Assembly (NCBI GenBank): GCA_900540205.1
Contig: UQER01000003.1
Coordinates: 89,647-153,646 of the forward strand
DNA length: 64,000 bases
Reading direction: 5' to 3'
Source of the DNA: an uncultured Porphyromonadaceae bacterium
GTDB taxonomy: Bacteria; Bacteroidota; Bacteroidia; Bacteroidales; Muribaculaceae
Under the pieces are notes generated by a model that was not told where the DNA came from, did no database searches, and saw only the letters and a list, made by a program, of their open reading frames with translations. Numbering within the stretch: position 1 is the stretch's first letter; every line of letters begins with the position of its first letter. A program made the position numbers and the translations under genes. This document shows, in pieces, positions 50,792 through 59,879 of this stretch.

Positions 50792-52372
50792 CTAAAATTC
50801 ACTGGAGAAGTGAAATCTGATGTCAGGAAAATCAGTCCGGGCCATCTGCAGCACATAGTTTGAGTCGGCAAGGAATACGTCGCGTCCCATTGTATCCACG
50901 GCCATGAACTGGTATTTGCGTTTCTTGAACGCTTCCAGAGCCTCAGGGTCATCGCTCTCTATCCAGCATGCCTTATAGAGCGATATGGGTTCCCAACGGC
51001 ATTGTGCGCCATATTCATGCAGCAGACGGTATTGTATCACCTCGAACTGCAGCTGCCCTACGGTGCCGACGATTTTGCGTCCGTTGAACTGATTGGTGAA
51101 TAGCTGCGCCACACCTTCGTCCATGAGCTGACGAATCCCTTTGTCAAGCTGTTTGGCTTTCATGGGGTCGGTGTTCTCAATGTATTTGAACATTTCGGGC
51201 GAGAAAGAGGGGAGGCCCTTGAAATGGATGGTCTCGCCGGAGGTGAGCGTGTCGCCTATCTTGAAGTTGCCCGTGTCGGGGATACCGACTATATCGCCGG
51301 GGTATGCCTCGTCGACCACGCTTTTTTTCTGGGCCATGAACGCCGTTGGGGCGGCAAAACGCATCTGCTTGTTCGAACGGATATGACGGTAGTTGACATT
51401 GCGCTCAAATTTGCCGGAGCACACCTTTACGAAGGCGATGCACGAGCGATGATTGGGGTCCATGTTGGCGTGAATCTTGAACACAAAGCCGGTGAACGCG
51501 TCCTCAGACGGCTCGATGAGGCGCTCCTCCGCCTTGACCGGGCGGGGGGCAGGAGCTATCTTTACGAAACAGTCGAGCAGTTCCTTCACTCCGAATGTGT
51601 TGAGTGCGGAACCGAAGAACACCGGAGCGAGTTTTCCCTGCAGATATTCCTCTACGTCGAATTCAGGGTAGACACCTTCGATGAGCTCAAGGTCGGTGCG
51701 GAGTTTTTCGGCATCGGCGCTTCCAACGGCCTCGTCGACAACGGGGTCGGAGACGTCGGAAATCTCCACACGCTCGGTTACCTTCTGTTTGTCGGGTTTG
51801 AAAAGGTCGAGCGAGTGCTCATAGATGTTGTAGACTCCTTTGAATTTGGCACCGATGTTGATAGGCCACGAAAGGGGGCGGACGGCAATCTTTAGCTCGC
51901 TTTCAAGTTCGTCGAGGATGTCGAACGGGTCGCGTCCCTCGCGGTCGAGCTTGTTGACGAAGATGATGACGGGGGTGTTGCGCATGCGGCACACCTCCAT
52001 AAGTTTGCGTGTCTGCATCTCCACGCCCTTTGCAACGTCGACCACGATGATAACCGAGTCGACTGCCGTGAGGGTGCGGTAGGTGTCCTCGGCGAAGTCC
52101 TGGTGTCCCGGGGTGTCAAGGATGTTTATCTTGTAGTCGCCATAGTTGAATCCCATGACCGATGTGGCCACCGAGATACCGCGCTGTTTCTCAATCTCCA
52201 TCCAGTCGGATGTGGCGGTTTTCTTGATTTTGTTTGATTTCACGGCGCCGGCGATGTGGATGGCACCGCCGAACAGCAGCAGTTTCTCGGTTAGGGTTGT
52301 CTTGCCGGCGTCGGGGTGCGAGATGATGGCGAACGTGCGCCGGCGGCTTATTTCGTCGGTTAGTGTTGACAC
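50792..52372 (-). CDS. prfC: Peptide chain release factor 3
   Basis: 526 residues from a GTG at 52372 (VSTLTDEISRRRTF); upstream frame runs into rfbD and gives no ATG. RF3 is a translational GTPase that recycles RF1/RF2 from the ribosome. The G1 motif is ISHPDAGKTTLTEK, G3 is DTPGHQDFAEDTYR and G4 is NKLDREGRD. Length matches the family. It follows rfbD by 10 bp as the last gene of the bamD operon. Confidence 0.95.
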   Translation of the reverse strand: MSTLTDEISRRRTFAIISHPDAGKTTLTEKLLLFGGAIHIAGAVKSNKIKKTATSDWMEIEKQRGISVATSVMGFNYGDYKINILDTPGHQDFAEDTYRTLTAVDSVIIVVDVAKGVEMQTRKLMEVCRMRNTPVIIFVNKLDREGRDPFDILDELESELKIAVRPLSWPINIGAKFKGVYNIYEHSLDLFKPDKQKVTERVEISDVSDPVVDEAVGSADAEKLRTDLELIEGVYPEFDVEEYLQGKLAPVFFGSALNTFGVKELLDCFVKIAPAPRPVKAEERLIEPSEDAFTGFVFKIHANMDPNHRSCIAFVKVCSGKFERNVNYRHIRSNKQMRFAAPTAFMAQKKSVVDEAYPGDIVGIPDTGNFKIGDTLTSGETIHFKGLPSFSPEMFKYIENTDPMKAKQLDKGIRQLMDEGVAQLFTNQFNGRKIVGTVGQLQFEVIQYRLLHEYGAQCRWEPISLYKACWIESDDPEALEAFKKRKYQFMAVDTMGRDVFLADSNYVLQMARTDFPDIRFHFSSEF

Positions 52373-52382
52373 TTGGCAGGGG

Positions 52383-53246
52383 TTAGTTGTTGGAATTTTC
52401 AATCTGTGCCATGCAGTCGGCCAGAGCCTCTTCCCAGTGGGGAATCTCCACGCCGTAGGTGGCCTTGATGCGCGAGCGGTCGAGGATGCTGTAGGCCGGA
52501 CGAGAGGCGGGGGTGGGGAAGTCCTCGGTGGGGATGGGGACAACGTTCACTTTCTTGCCGGCGATGCGGAAGATGGCCTTGGCAAAATCGTACCACGATG
52601 CGGCGCCTTCGTCGGTGAAATGGTAGATGCCGGGCACCCATTGATGCGAGCAGAGAATCTTTACAACTGCGCGTGCGAGGTCGCGGGCATAGGTGGGTGT
52701 GCCGATCTGGTCGCATACCACGCGTATTTCGGGCTGGGTGTCGGCCAGACGCAGCATGGTCTTTACGAAGTTCTTGCCGTAGGGGGAATAGAGCCATGCG
52801 GTGCGGATGATGATGGCTTCCGGAGCAAGAGCCAGCAGCAGGGTTTCGCCTTTGCGTTTGGTGGTGCCGTACTGCGATATGGGGTTGACTTTGTCGCTTT
52901 CGCGGTAAGGACGATGGTTGGTGCCGTCGAACACGTAGTCGGTGGAGATATGGATGATTTTGGCACCTACGGCGTCGGCTGCGATGCCGAGGTTCTTAAC
53001 TGCGTCGGTGTTGATGGCGGCGCAGAGCATCTTTTCCTCTTCGGCTTTGTCGACTGCGGTATAGGCGGCACAGTTCACGATGTGGGTGATTTCGTTGTTC
53101 GCCACGAACGCCTCCACAGCCTTGGCGTTGGTGAGGTCGAGTTCGTCTTTGTCAGTGTAGATGGTCTGTCCCGGAAAATCTTTTTCAAGGATTGTGCGGA
53201 GTTCTGTGCCGAGCTGGCCGTTGGCTCCAGTAATCAGTAGTTTCAT
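52383..53246 (-). CDS. rfbD: dTDP-4-dehydrorhamnose reductase
   Basis: 287 residues from the ATG at 53246. It is the last enzyme of dTDP-L-rhamnose synthesis for surface polysaccharides. The Rossmann motif KLLITGANGQLGTEL and the SDR catalytic segment STDYVFDG with YGTTKRKGE are present. The rfbA, rfbB and rfbC genes are not in the window. Placed between rpoZ and prfC, a grouping also seen in other Bacteroidales. Confidence 0.94.
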   Translation of the reverse strand: MKLLITGANGQLGTELRTILEKDFPGQTIYTDKDELDLTNAKAVEAFVANNEITHIVNCAAYTAVDKAEEEKMLCAAINTDAVKNLGIAADAVGAKIIHISTDYVFDGTNHRPYRESDKVNPISQYGTTKRKGETLLLALAPEAIIIRTAWLYSPYGKNFVKTMLRLADTQPEIRVVCDQIGTPTYARDLARAVVKILCSHQWVPGIYHFTDEGAASWYDFAKAIFRIAGKKVNVVPIPTEDFPTPASRPAYSILDRSRIKATYGVEIPHWEEALADCMAQIENSNN

Positions 53247-53376
53247 AGCGTGAATTTGTGCGGTTAATGCCGCCCGTGCCATGCACAGGCATGGGCTGAG
53301 GCGGCATTTGTTTGGTTTTGTCCGGCGATGACGGGAGGAGAGCCGGGAGTCTTTGCCGGGTGAGAAGGAGGAGTTG

Positions 53377-53715
53377 TCAGTCGTCGAGGTTGAGTTTCTC
53401 CTTGGCGGGGTTGCGGAAATGGATTTTCCCGTCGATATACTCCTGAGCGGCAATCAGTGTGGGTTTCGGCAGTTTCTCGTAGTAGCGCGAGATTTCAATC
53501 TGCTCGCGGTTTTCCGAAATTTCCTCGAGATTGTCGTTGAGCGACGCAAATTCCTGCAGCTTCTTGTCGAGGTCGCGTTTCATTTCGCCGGCAATCTGGT
53601 TGGCGCGTTTGGCGATGATGCACACTGTTTCGTAAACGTTGCCCGTGTCCTTGCAGAGATCCATCATGTCGCGGGTCACGGTGTTCAGAGGAGCATTGGT
53701 CTTCTTGTAGTCCAT
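53377..53715 (-). CDS. rpoZ: RNA polymerase omega subunit (Bacteroidetes type)
   Basis: 112 residues. The sequence TNAPLNTVTRDMMDLC, GNVYETVCIIAKRANQIA and ISRYYEKLPKPTLIAAQEY is the characteristic Bacteroidetes omega subunit, which helps assemble RNA polymerase. It follows bamD by 62 bp and precedes rfbD. Confidence 0.9.
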   Translation of the reverse strand: MDYKKTNAPLNTVTRDMMDLCKDTGNVYETVCIIAKRANQIAGEMKRDLDKKLQEFASLNDNLEEISENREQIEISRYYEKLPKPTLIAAQEYIDGKIHFRNPAKEKLNLDD

Positions 53716-53777
53716 ATGTTGATATAAGTCTAAGTTCAGGGTTGTGGTTTCTGTTATGGTGTAGGCGTTGGCCTGTG

Positions 53778-54593
53778 TCAGTCTTTCACGTAGCGGCGCG
53801 CTATCTTGAGGATGTTGTCGGCTTCCTCGCGCTTGGGGCTGTCGGGATAGTTGCCTATGAAGCTGTAATATTCGTCGATTACATCGCGGAAACGGTCGGC
53901 CTTGCGCTCGTCGATTGAGAGGTTCGCCTCCTGATAGCGGGCTTTGAGCACGAGCATCTCAAGTTCTTCCTTGTATTTTGAATAGGGGTACTCCTTGATG
54001 GCGTTTTTGGCGGTGATGATGGCGCTTTCGTAGTTGTTGCCCATGTATGTGCCGAGGTTGTAGTAAAGCTGAGCGTTCTGCAGTTCCTTGAGGGTCAGCT
54101 TATCCTGCATCTCGAAGATGGCGTTCTGAGCCAAAGGCACTTTATCGGATCGGGGGAAATAGTCAAGGAATCCCTGCAGTTCCTCGATGGCCTTGATGGT
54201 CTCGCTCTGGTCAAGTTGCGGTTCGGGCGAATCGAGGTAGTATGCATAGCCGGCATAATAGCGGGCCAGTTCGGTGAATTTCCCTTTCGGGTATCGCTGA
54301 TAGTAGGTTTTGAAAAATTCGGCAGCTTCGGGGTATTCCTGATTCTCGAAGTAGCTGAGCCCAAGGAGATACAACGATTCCTCGGCGCGGTCGGAGCCTT
54401 TCAGCTGTGTCACCACGTCGCGCAGCAGCGTGTAGCTCTGCACGTATTTTTTCTGTTCGAACGCGCGTTTCGCGAATTCAAATTTGTAGTTGGGGTCGGG
54501 ATTTTTAAGCGCACGCTGGTATTCGCTGCACGATGAGAGCAGCAGAACGCCTGTGAGCACAGTCAAAATCCGGAGTATCAGTCGGTTGGGCAT
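53778..54593 (-). CDS. bamD: Outer-membrane assembly lipoprotein BamD
   Basis: 271 residues from the ATG at 54593; a TTG at 54611 is an unlikely alternative. The lipobox is LLLSSC (Cys22). The rest is TPR-type helical repeats (YKFEFAKRAFEQKKY, LYLLGLSYFENQEYPEAAEFF). BamD is an essential part of the BAM complex that inserts outer-membrane barrels. First gene of the operon with rpoZ, rfbD and prfC. Confidence 0.92.
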   Translation of the reverse strand: MPNRLILRILTVLTGVLLLSSCSEYQRALKNPDPNYKFEFAKRAFEQKKYVQSYTLLRDVVTQLKGSDRAEESLYLLGLSYFENQEYPEAAEFFKTYYQRYPKGKFTELARYYAGYAYYLDSPEPQLDQSETIKAIEELQGFLDYFPRSDKVPLAQNAIFEMQDKLTLKELQNAQLYYNLGTYMGNNYESAIITAKNAIKEYPYSKYKEELEMLVLKARYQEANLSIDERKADRFRDVIDEYYSFIGNYPDSPKREEADNILKIARRYVKD

Positions 54594-54615
54594 ATTGCTA
54601 TGTAGTTTCAACCGA

Positions 54616-54647
54616 CAAAGTTACATATTTTTGGCCGAAACGTCAAA
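54616..54647 (-). promoter_or_regulatory. Promoter of the bamD operon
   Basis: Minus-strand TTTG (54644-54647), 20 bp, TAACTTTG (54616-54623); a near-consensus Bacteroidetes promoter with a leader of about 15-20 nt. Confidence 0.8.
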
Positions 54648-54767
54648 TTCTGCCTTGCAGCCCTTTAAAAAAATGTGTTAAAAAGAGATTGGATTGCAGT
54701 GAGAAAGCCGTGAGCGGCCTGCTTGCGCCACGGGAGATGACTCGGAATGGAGCAATGCGTGCGAGGG

Positions 54768-54799
54768 TTTGGTAAAGTTGATTAATATCGCTAATTTTG
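54768..54799 (+). promoter_or_regulatory. Promoter of the PASTA-rluD operon
   Basis: TTTG (54768-54771), 20 bp, TAATTTTG (54792-54799), about 48 bp before the ATG at 54847. Confidence 0.75.
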
Positions 54800-54846
54800 C
54801 CGGAGAATGCGGTTGCACGATGCAGTCGCATGATTTTTGACTTAAG

Positions 54847-55743
54847 ATGAATCACGACAGCGATGATTACAGCCGTGGCCGCTACGGAGCGCGCCGTGGC
54901 CGCCAGATAGAATTTGATGACGATGAGTTCGGAGGCTCCACGCAGCCAGACACCTACGGACGTCGCGACAGCGACTGGGCCGACGATCTGGCCACCCGCT
55001 CGGGCGGCCGCCTTCCGCGCGACTATGACGATGACCGTGCAGCCGCACCAAGGCGCCAGCCTGCGCAGCGCACTCCGCAGCGTCGTTCCGATTATTACGA
55101 TGAAGAGCCGGAAATGCCTATGAATGAAAAACCGAGTTTCCGCAGGCGCCATCCGGTGCTTGTCCACCTTCTATGCGCCATAGGCGCGGCTTTCCTGCTG
55201 CTGTGGATGATGATGTGGTTCCTGGACTACTGGACATTCCACGGGCAGGAGCGCGTGGTGCCTGATGTGAAAGGACAGTCGTGCCAGACGGCCATCGGCA
55301 ATGTCGACCTCTCCGGCCTGAAGGCGGTTGTGGCCGATTCGGTGTTCGACAATTATGCCCGTCCCGGCACCGTGACCGAGCAGACTCCTGTGCCCGGCGC
55401 GCGCATCAAGAACGGCGGAACCGTCTATCTTACCATTGTGGCGTTTTCGCCCAAGCTTGTCACCGTGCCTGAATTCTACAATGTTTCCGTGCGGCAGGCC
55501 CGCTCTATGTTCGAAGGTATCGGCATCAAGGATATCCGCGAAGTGCCGGTGGTGTCGGACTACAAGGGGCTGGTGCTCGGCGCCATGTTCAACGGCGTGA
55601 CCCTCCAGCCGGGCGCACGCATCCCGCTGTCGGCTGTGGTGACGCTTCAGGTGGGTTCAGGATTCGACGACACGCTCGATACCGGAGCCGACGTTGACAC
55701 CCTGGCCATCGACAATGCCATTGACGAACTGAATATAGAATAA
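54847..55743 (+). CDS. PASTA-domain membrane protein
   Basis: 298 residues. The first 100 residues are a disordered, charged cytosolic region (DDY/RGR/RR-rich). A membrane helix follows (HLLCAIGAAFLLLWMMMWFL, about 107-126). The periplasmic part has two PASTA modules (VVPDVKGQSCQTAIGNVDLSG and VTVPEFYNVSVRQARSMFEG). There is no kinase or transpeptidase domain. PASTA modules often bind peptidoglycan, so a cell-wall role is inferred. It sits 45 bp upstream of rluD, a common arrangement in Bacteroidales. Confidence 0.87.
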   Translation: MNHDSDDYSRGRYGARRGRQIEFDDDEFGGSTQPDTYGRRDSDWADDLATRSGGRLPRDYDDDRAAAPRRQPAQRTPQRRSDYYDEEPEMPMNEKPSFRRRHPVLVHLLCAIGAAFLLLWMMMWFLDYWTFHGQERVVPDVKGQSCQTAIGNVDLSGLKAVVADSVFDNYARPGTVTEQTPVPGARIKNGGTVYLTIVAFSPKLVTVPEFYNVSVRQARSMFEGIGIKDIREVPVVSDYKGLVLGAMFNGVTLQPGARIPLSAVVTLQVGSGFDDTLDTGADVDTLAIDNAIDELNIE

Positions 55744-55788
55744 ACCCGCATTGCGGACTGTTGTTAAAGAGCTACACATTATCCATCC

Positions 55789-56868
55789 ATGGCCGAATTT
55801 GACGACGATTTCGACGAGCTTGACGAACTTGACACTCCCGAATTGGGTGCCGCGGTTTCGGGCGATTCCACCGGCGAGATGTTCGAGCATTTCCGCTTTT
55901 TGGCCGACAAGGGGCAGCAGTTGCTCCGTGTCGACAAGTTTCTGGTGGACCACATGCAGAAAGCGTCGCGCAACCGCATCCAGCAGGCGGCCGAGGCCGG
56001 CTGCATCCTCGCCAACGGAAAGGCCGTGAAGTCGAACTACAGGGTGAAGCCCGGCGATGTCATTTCTATAGTGATGGATCGGCCTCGCTATGAGTTCGAG
56101 ATTGTGGCTGAGGACATTCCGCTTGACATTGTATATGAGGACCGCCATGTGCTGGTGGTGAACAAACCTGCCGGACTGGTGGTGCATCCGGGTCACGGCA
56201 ATTACACCGGTACGCTGGTCAATGCCCTGGCCTGGCATTTCCGCGATACCCCCGACTATGATGTGAACGATCCCCGTCTGGGCCTTGTGCACCGCATCGA
56301 CAAGGACACCTCAGGGCTGCTTGTGGTGGCCAAGACACCCGATGCCAAGACAAATCTCGGGCGGCAGTTCTTCAACAAGACCACCAAGCGCGAATATGTG
56401 GCGGTGGTGTGGGGTGTGCCGCAGCCTGAGCGGGGTACAATAGTGGGCAACATTGCCCGCAATCCCAAGGACAGGCTTCAGATGGCTGTGTTCCCGCCGG
56501 ATTCGGAGATCGGCAAACATGCCGTGACTCATTATGAAGTGATTGAGAACCTGGGGTATGTGTCGGTGGTGAAATGCGTGCTTGAAACGGGCCGTACGCA
56601 TCAGATCCGCGTGCATATGCAGAGCATAGGCCATCCGCTTTTCAACGATGCGCGTTACGGCGGCGACATGATTCTGCGCGGAACCACCGCGGCCAAGTAT
56701 CGCCAGTTTGTGGGCAACTGTTTCGCTACATGTCCGAGGCAGGCGCTGCATGCCCGCACGCTCGGGTTCGTGCATCCGCACACCGGCGAGGAGATGTTCT
56801 TCACATGCCCGGTGCCTCCCGACATGACGGCACTAATTGAGCGCTGGCGCAAAATCGAGCTGCACTGA
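55789..56868 (+). CDS. rluD: 23S rRNA pseudouridine synthase RluD family
   Basis: 359 residues. An acidic N-terminal extension of about 35 residues precedes an S4 RNA-binding domain (LLRVDKFLVDHMQKASRNRIQ). The catalytic domain has Asp171 in LVHRIDKDTSGLLVVAK. RluD-type enzymes modify U1911, U1915 and U1917 of 23S rRNA. The C-terminal GRTHQIRVHMQSIGHPLFND is typical. Confidence 0.94.
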   Translation: MAEFDDDFDELDELDTPELGAAVSGDSTGEMFEHFRFLADKGQQLLRVDKFLVDHMQKASRNRIQQAAEAGCILANGKAVKSNYRVKPGDVISIVMDRPRYEFEIVAEDIPLDIVYEDRHVLVVNKPAGLVVHPGHGNYTGTLVNALAWHFRDTPDYDVNDPRLGLVHRIDKDTSGLLVVAKTPDAKTNLGRQFFNKTTKREYVAVVWGVPQPERGTIVGNIARNPKDRLQMAVFPPDSEIGKHAVTHYEVIENLGYVSVVKCVLETGRTHQIRVHMQSIGHPLFNDARYGGDMILRGTTAAKYRQFVGNCFATCPRQALHARTLGFVHPHTGEEMFFTCPVPPDMTALIERWRKIELH

Positions 56869-56951
56869 TTTCGTTATGACATCTGCCTAAACGGTGGTAG
56901 CGCCGCTTCCATTTTATATTTCTCTTAATATTCCCCCCTGAATTTTTCCAG

Positions 56952-58109
56952 TTATCCCTCCGAATCTTTTCCGAAGGGCGTTTCGGCCATCTCTTTGATG
57001 GCTTCCACCTCTTTGCGCCGTTGTCCGGGCGTCTCGTTGTTGTTGCGCATTATGATGTACTGCTCATAGTAGGAAAGGAGCAGGGTGGTGAGCGGCAGGG
57101 CTATGATGAGGCCGATGAATCCCAGCAGCGTACCCCAGATGGAGAGTGAGAGCAGGATGATGGCGGGGTTGAGTCCCATGGCTTTCCCCATGATGCGCGG
57201 GGTGAGGATGAGGTCGCCAACCACCTGAACGAGGGCGAACACCCCCATGCATTCCCACCACATGGTCCAGAAATTGCCGCCCCCGTCCACCGAGTCGACA
57301 AGGCACAGCAGCGTCACGGGGATGATGCTGAGGTACTGGCAGTATGGAATCATGAACAGAACTGCTGTGCCAAGTCCGAGGATGATGGCCAGCGGAAGTC
57401 CGCACAGGGCGAAGCCACCGCAGTAGATCACGGCCACGCAGCATGAAATCAGCGCCTGTCCGCGGAAATAGTGGTTCATCGAGTCCTTGATGTCGCCGCC
57501 GAGTTTGTAGGCCACCTTGCGCAGGCGCGGAGGCACCATCAGGCGGAATCCCTCCATGAGGCGGTCGTAGTCGAGCATGATGAAAATCACGTAGAGGAAC
57601 ACTATCAGCCACCCCACAATGGCAAGCACCACATGCAGCCCGCCGTTGATGAGGGCCATGGCGCTGTCGGCCAGGCGGTCGAGGTTCTGGTCCATGAGTT
57701 TCTGCGCAAGCATTTCGAAGTCGATGTTGCGGCGGAGCATGTCGTGTATCTGCGGAGGGAGATATTTTATGGATATGTCGGTTGTGGAGGCGTAGGCACG
57801 CAGCATATCGGCCATATGGTGCATCTCTTCAATAATCGATGGCACGAACAGATAGAGCAGCAGCCCTGTGAGCAGTGCGGCCTCGGAGAGGGTGACGAAA
57901 ATAGCGACAATGCGCCCCTTCAGCCGCAGAAGCGAGCGGTTATACTGCACGAACGGCTCGAACAGATAGGCTATGAGGCATGCCACCAGGAAGGGGAGGA
58001 GCACATTTTTCAGCACATTGATGAGCCAGACGGCCGCCGCTGTGATGGCCACCGCAATGAGCAGGCGCACCACGCGGTCGAAAGTATAGGGCTGTGATTC
58101 GTGTTTCAT
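56952..58109 (-). CDS. AI-2E family (PerM/YdiK-like) membrane protein
   Basis: 385 residues, polytopic (about eight helices) with the family's central periplasmic/cytosolic domain (RLADSAMALINGGLHVV) and the conserved C-terminal GKAMGLNPAIILLSLSIWG with GLIIALPLTTLLLSYY. Members export autoinducer-2 or act as Na+/H+ antiporters or unknown permeases, so the substrate is not assigned. The -7 box TAATTTTG lies only 4 bp before the ATG. Confidence 0.88.
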   Translation of the reverse strand: MKHESQPYTFDRVVRLLIAVAITAAAVWLINVLKNVLLPFLVACLIAYLFEPFVQYNRSLLRLKGRIVAIFVTLSEAALLTGLLLYLFVPSIIEEMHHMADMLRAYASTTDISIKYLPPQIHDMLRRNIDFEMLAQKLMDQNLDRLADSAMALINGGLHVVLAIVGWLIVFLYVIFIMLDYDRLMEGFRLMVPPRLRKVAYKLGGDIKDSMNHYFRGQALISCCVAVIYCGGFALCGLPLAIILGLGTAVLFMIPYCQYLSIIPVTLLCLVDSVDGGGNFWTMWWECMGVFALVQVVGDLILTPRIMGKAMGLNPAIILLSLSIWGTLLGFIGLIIALPLTTLLLSYYEQYIIMRNNNETPGQRRKEVEAIKEMAETPFGKDSEG

Positions 58110-58113
58110 TCGG

Positions 58114-58121
58114 CAAAATTA
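58114..58121 (-). promoter_or_regulatory. -7 box of the AI-2E gene
   Basis: TAATTTTG on the minus strand ending 4 bp before the ATG at 58109. No good -33 element upstream. Confidence 0.5.
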
Positions 58122-58175
58122 GCCAAATTATTATTCTTTTTCTTAAAATGTGGCGCCGAGATTCGCTAAAATACG

Positions 58176-58183
58176 TAAATTTG
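58176..58183 (+). promoter_or_regulatory. -7 box upstream of the MFS gene
   Basis: TAAATTTG, about 100 bp before the ATG at 58283. The -33 region is not consensus. Confidence 0.5.
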
Positions 58184-58282
58184 TGAAATCTGTGCGGTTG
58201 CACCGGTGAATGTTGCCGCTCCCCAAGTCTGCACAATCATATCCCCCGAACCTGCATAATCATAATAATACACCAATATAAA

Positions 58283-59749
58283 ATGACAAAAGACACCAAT
58301 CAAATTCTTCTCAACGACCGCAAATGGGTGCGTTGGACGGCCCTGGTGCTGCTGGCATCGGCCATGTTTTTCGGCTACATCTTCATGGATGTGCTTTCGC
58401 CGCTGCAGGAGATTCTGCAGAACACCCGCGGGTGGGATCCAGTGGCCTACGGCCGTTTCGCCGGTTCGGAGACATTTCTCAACGTATTTGTGTTTTTCCT
58501 GATTTTCGCCGGTATCATCCTGGACAAGATGGGGGTGCGTTTCACCGCCATTCTTTCCGGTTCGGTGATGCTGCTTGGCGGATGCATCAACTATTACGCC
58601 CTTACCGACAGCTTTGCGCAGAGCGGCCTGAGCACGTTTATGGATGGCTTCCTGAATCTGCCCGACGCATGGTGGAACATCACCCCGTTCTATAAGGGGA
58701 TGCCTGCTTCGGCCAAGTGCTCGGCTCTGGGCTTCATGCTTTTCGGCTGCGGAGTGGAAATGGCCGGCATCACCGTTTCCCGCGGTATCGTTAAGTGGTT
58801 CCAGGGGAAAGAGATGGCTCTGGCCATGGGTATCGAGATGGCCATTGCGCGCCTGGGAGTGGCTGTGGTTGTGCTTGGCTCGCCCGCACTTGCCACATTG
58901 CGCGGTCAGATCAGCGTGTCGCGTCCCGTAGGCTTTGCCGTGCTGCTGATGCTTATCGGTCTGATTGCGTTCATCGTCTATGCCTTCATGGACAAGGCGC
59001 TCGAGCGTCAGGCCGGCAACACCGAGGAGAAGGATGATCCCTTCAAGGTTTCCGACCTCGGCCGCATCTTCTCGTCGAAGGTGTTCTGGATTGTGGCGCT
59101 TCTCTGCGTGCTCTATTATTCCGCCATCTTCCCCTTCCAGAAATTTGCCATCAACATGCTGCAGTGCAACCTGCAGATTTCGGCTGAGCAGGCCGGCTTT
59201 GTGTTCTTCGTGTTCCCGCTCGGTGCCGCAGCCGTAACCCCTCTGCTCGGCAATTTCCTCGACCGTCATGGTAAAGGTGCCACGATGCTGATAATCGGCG
59301 CCATGCTCATGATTGTGTGCCACCTGACATTCGCCTTTGTTCTTCCCGCAACCAAATCGGCCATCATTGCCTATGCGGCCATCATCCTGCTCGGCATCTC
59401 GTTCTCGCTTGTGCCGGCTTCGCTGTGGCCCTCAGTGCCCAAGCTTGTCGACGGCAAGTTGCTCGGCTCGGCCTACGCTGTGATTTTCTGGATCCAGAAC
59501 ATCGGCCTATATGCGTTCCCGATGATTATCGGCAGTGTGCTCTCGAAGAGCAACCCCGGCGTGACCGATCCGTTGCAGTACAACTACACCACACCGATGC
59601 TCGTGTTCGCGTCGCTCGGTGTGTTCGCGCTGCTTTTCGGCCTGTGGCTCAAGGCGCTCGACGCCCGCAAGCACTATGGCCTCGAGGCTCCCAACATCAA
59701 GGCTTCCACCGAGGCTGAGGAAGCCGCCATCGAAGCCGCCGAGGAATAA
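58283..59749 (+). CDS. Major facilitator superfamily transporter
   Basis: 488 residues with about 12 helices in two halves separated by a charged cytosolic loop near residue 245 (NTEEKDDPFKVSDLG). N-half motifs include GSETFLNVFVFFLIFAGIILD and GIVKWFQGKEMALAMG; the C-half has LGNFLDRHGKGATMLIIG, a version of MFS motif A. The pattern WFQGKEMALAMG resembles MFS members related to the dipeptide transporter MFSD1, but the substrate cannot be fixed from sequence. Ends in an acidic EAEEAAIEAAEE tail. Confidence 0.88.
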   Translation: MTKDTNQILLNDRKWVRWTALVLLASAMFFGYIFMDVLSPLQEILQNTRGWDPVAYGRFAGSETFLNVFVFFLIFAGIILDKMGVRFTAILSGSVMLLGGCINYYALTDSFAQSGLSTFMDGFLNLPDAWWNITPFYKGMPASAKCSALGFMLFGCGVEMAGITVSRGIVKWFQGKEMALAMGIEMAIARLGVAVVVLGSPALATLRGQISVSRPVGFAVLLMLIGLIAFIVYAFMDKALERQAGNTEEKDDPFKVSDLGRIFSSKVFWIVALLCVLYYSAIFPFQKFAINMLQCNLQISAEQAGFVFFVFPLGAAAVTPLLGNFLDRHGKGATMLIIGAMLMIVCHLTFAFVLPATKSAIIAYAAIILLGISFSLVPASLWPSVPKLVDGKLLGSAYAVIFWIQNIGLYAFPMIIGSVLSKSNPGVTDPLQYNYTTPMLVFASLGVFALLFGLWLKALDARKHYGLEAPNIKASTEAEEAAIEAAEE

Positions 59750-59761
59750 TCCGGCCGACAG

Positions 59762-59816
59762 GCAAATAACCACAGGGGTGGAGGCGCAATGCGCCTCCAC
59801 CCCTGTGGTTATTTGC
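59762..59816. terminator. Very long perfect hairpin, MFS and DUF1015 genes
   Basis: Perfect 27-bp inverted repeat (59762-59788 with 59790-59816) with a single central base, in the gap between convergent genes. Probably a bidirectional terminator, but it lacks a strong T-run and is longer than usual. Confidence 0.7.
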
Positions 59817-59879
59817 AGCTACGATAGCTAATTTAGCTATTATAGCTATCATAGCTAAGATAGCTGCTTTAGCTGAGTT
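59817..59879. repeat. 9-bp tandem repeat, seven units
   Basis: AGCT recurs exactly every 9 bp at 59817, 59826, 59835, 59844, 59853, 59862 and 59871; the unit is AGCTAnnAT-like. The last units encode the C-terminal end and stop codon of the DUF1015 gene on the minus strand. Confidence 0.85.

Noticed and set aside
58166..59323. 385-residue minus-strand frame opposite the MFS gene
   Set aside because: Composition (His, Gln, Gly rich) is that of an antisense shadow; the MFS frame has clear membrane helices.
59817..59879. CRISPR-like array
   Set aside because: Unit is only 9 bp without spacers; it is a simple tandem repeat. No CRISPR repeats or cas genes elsewhere.
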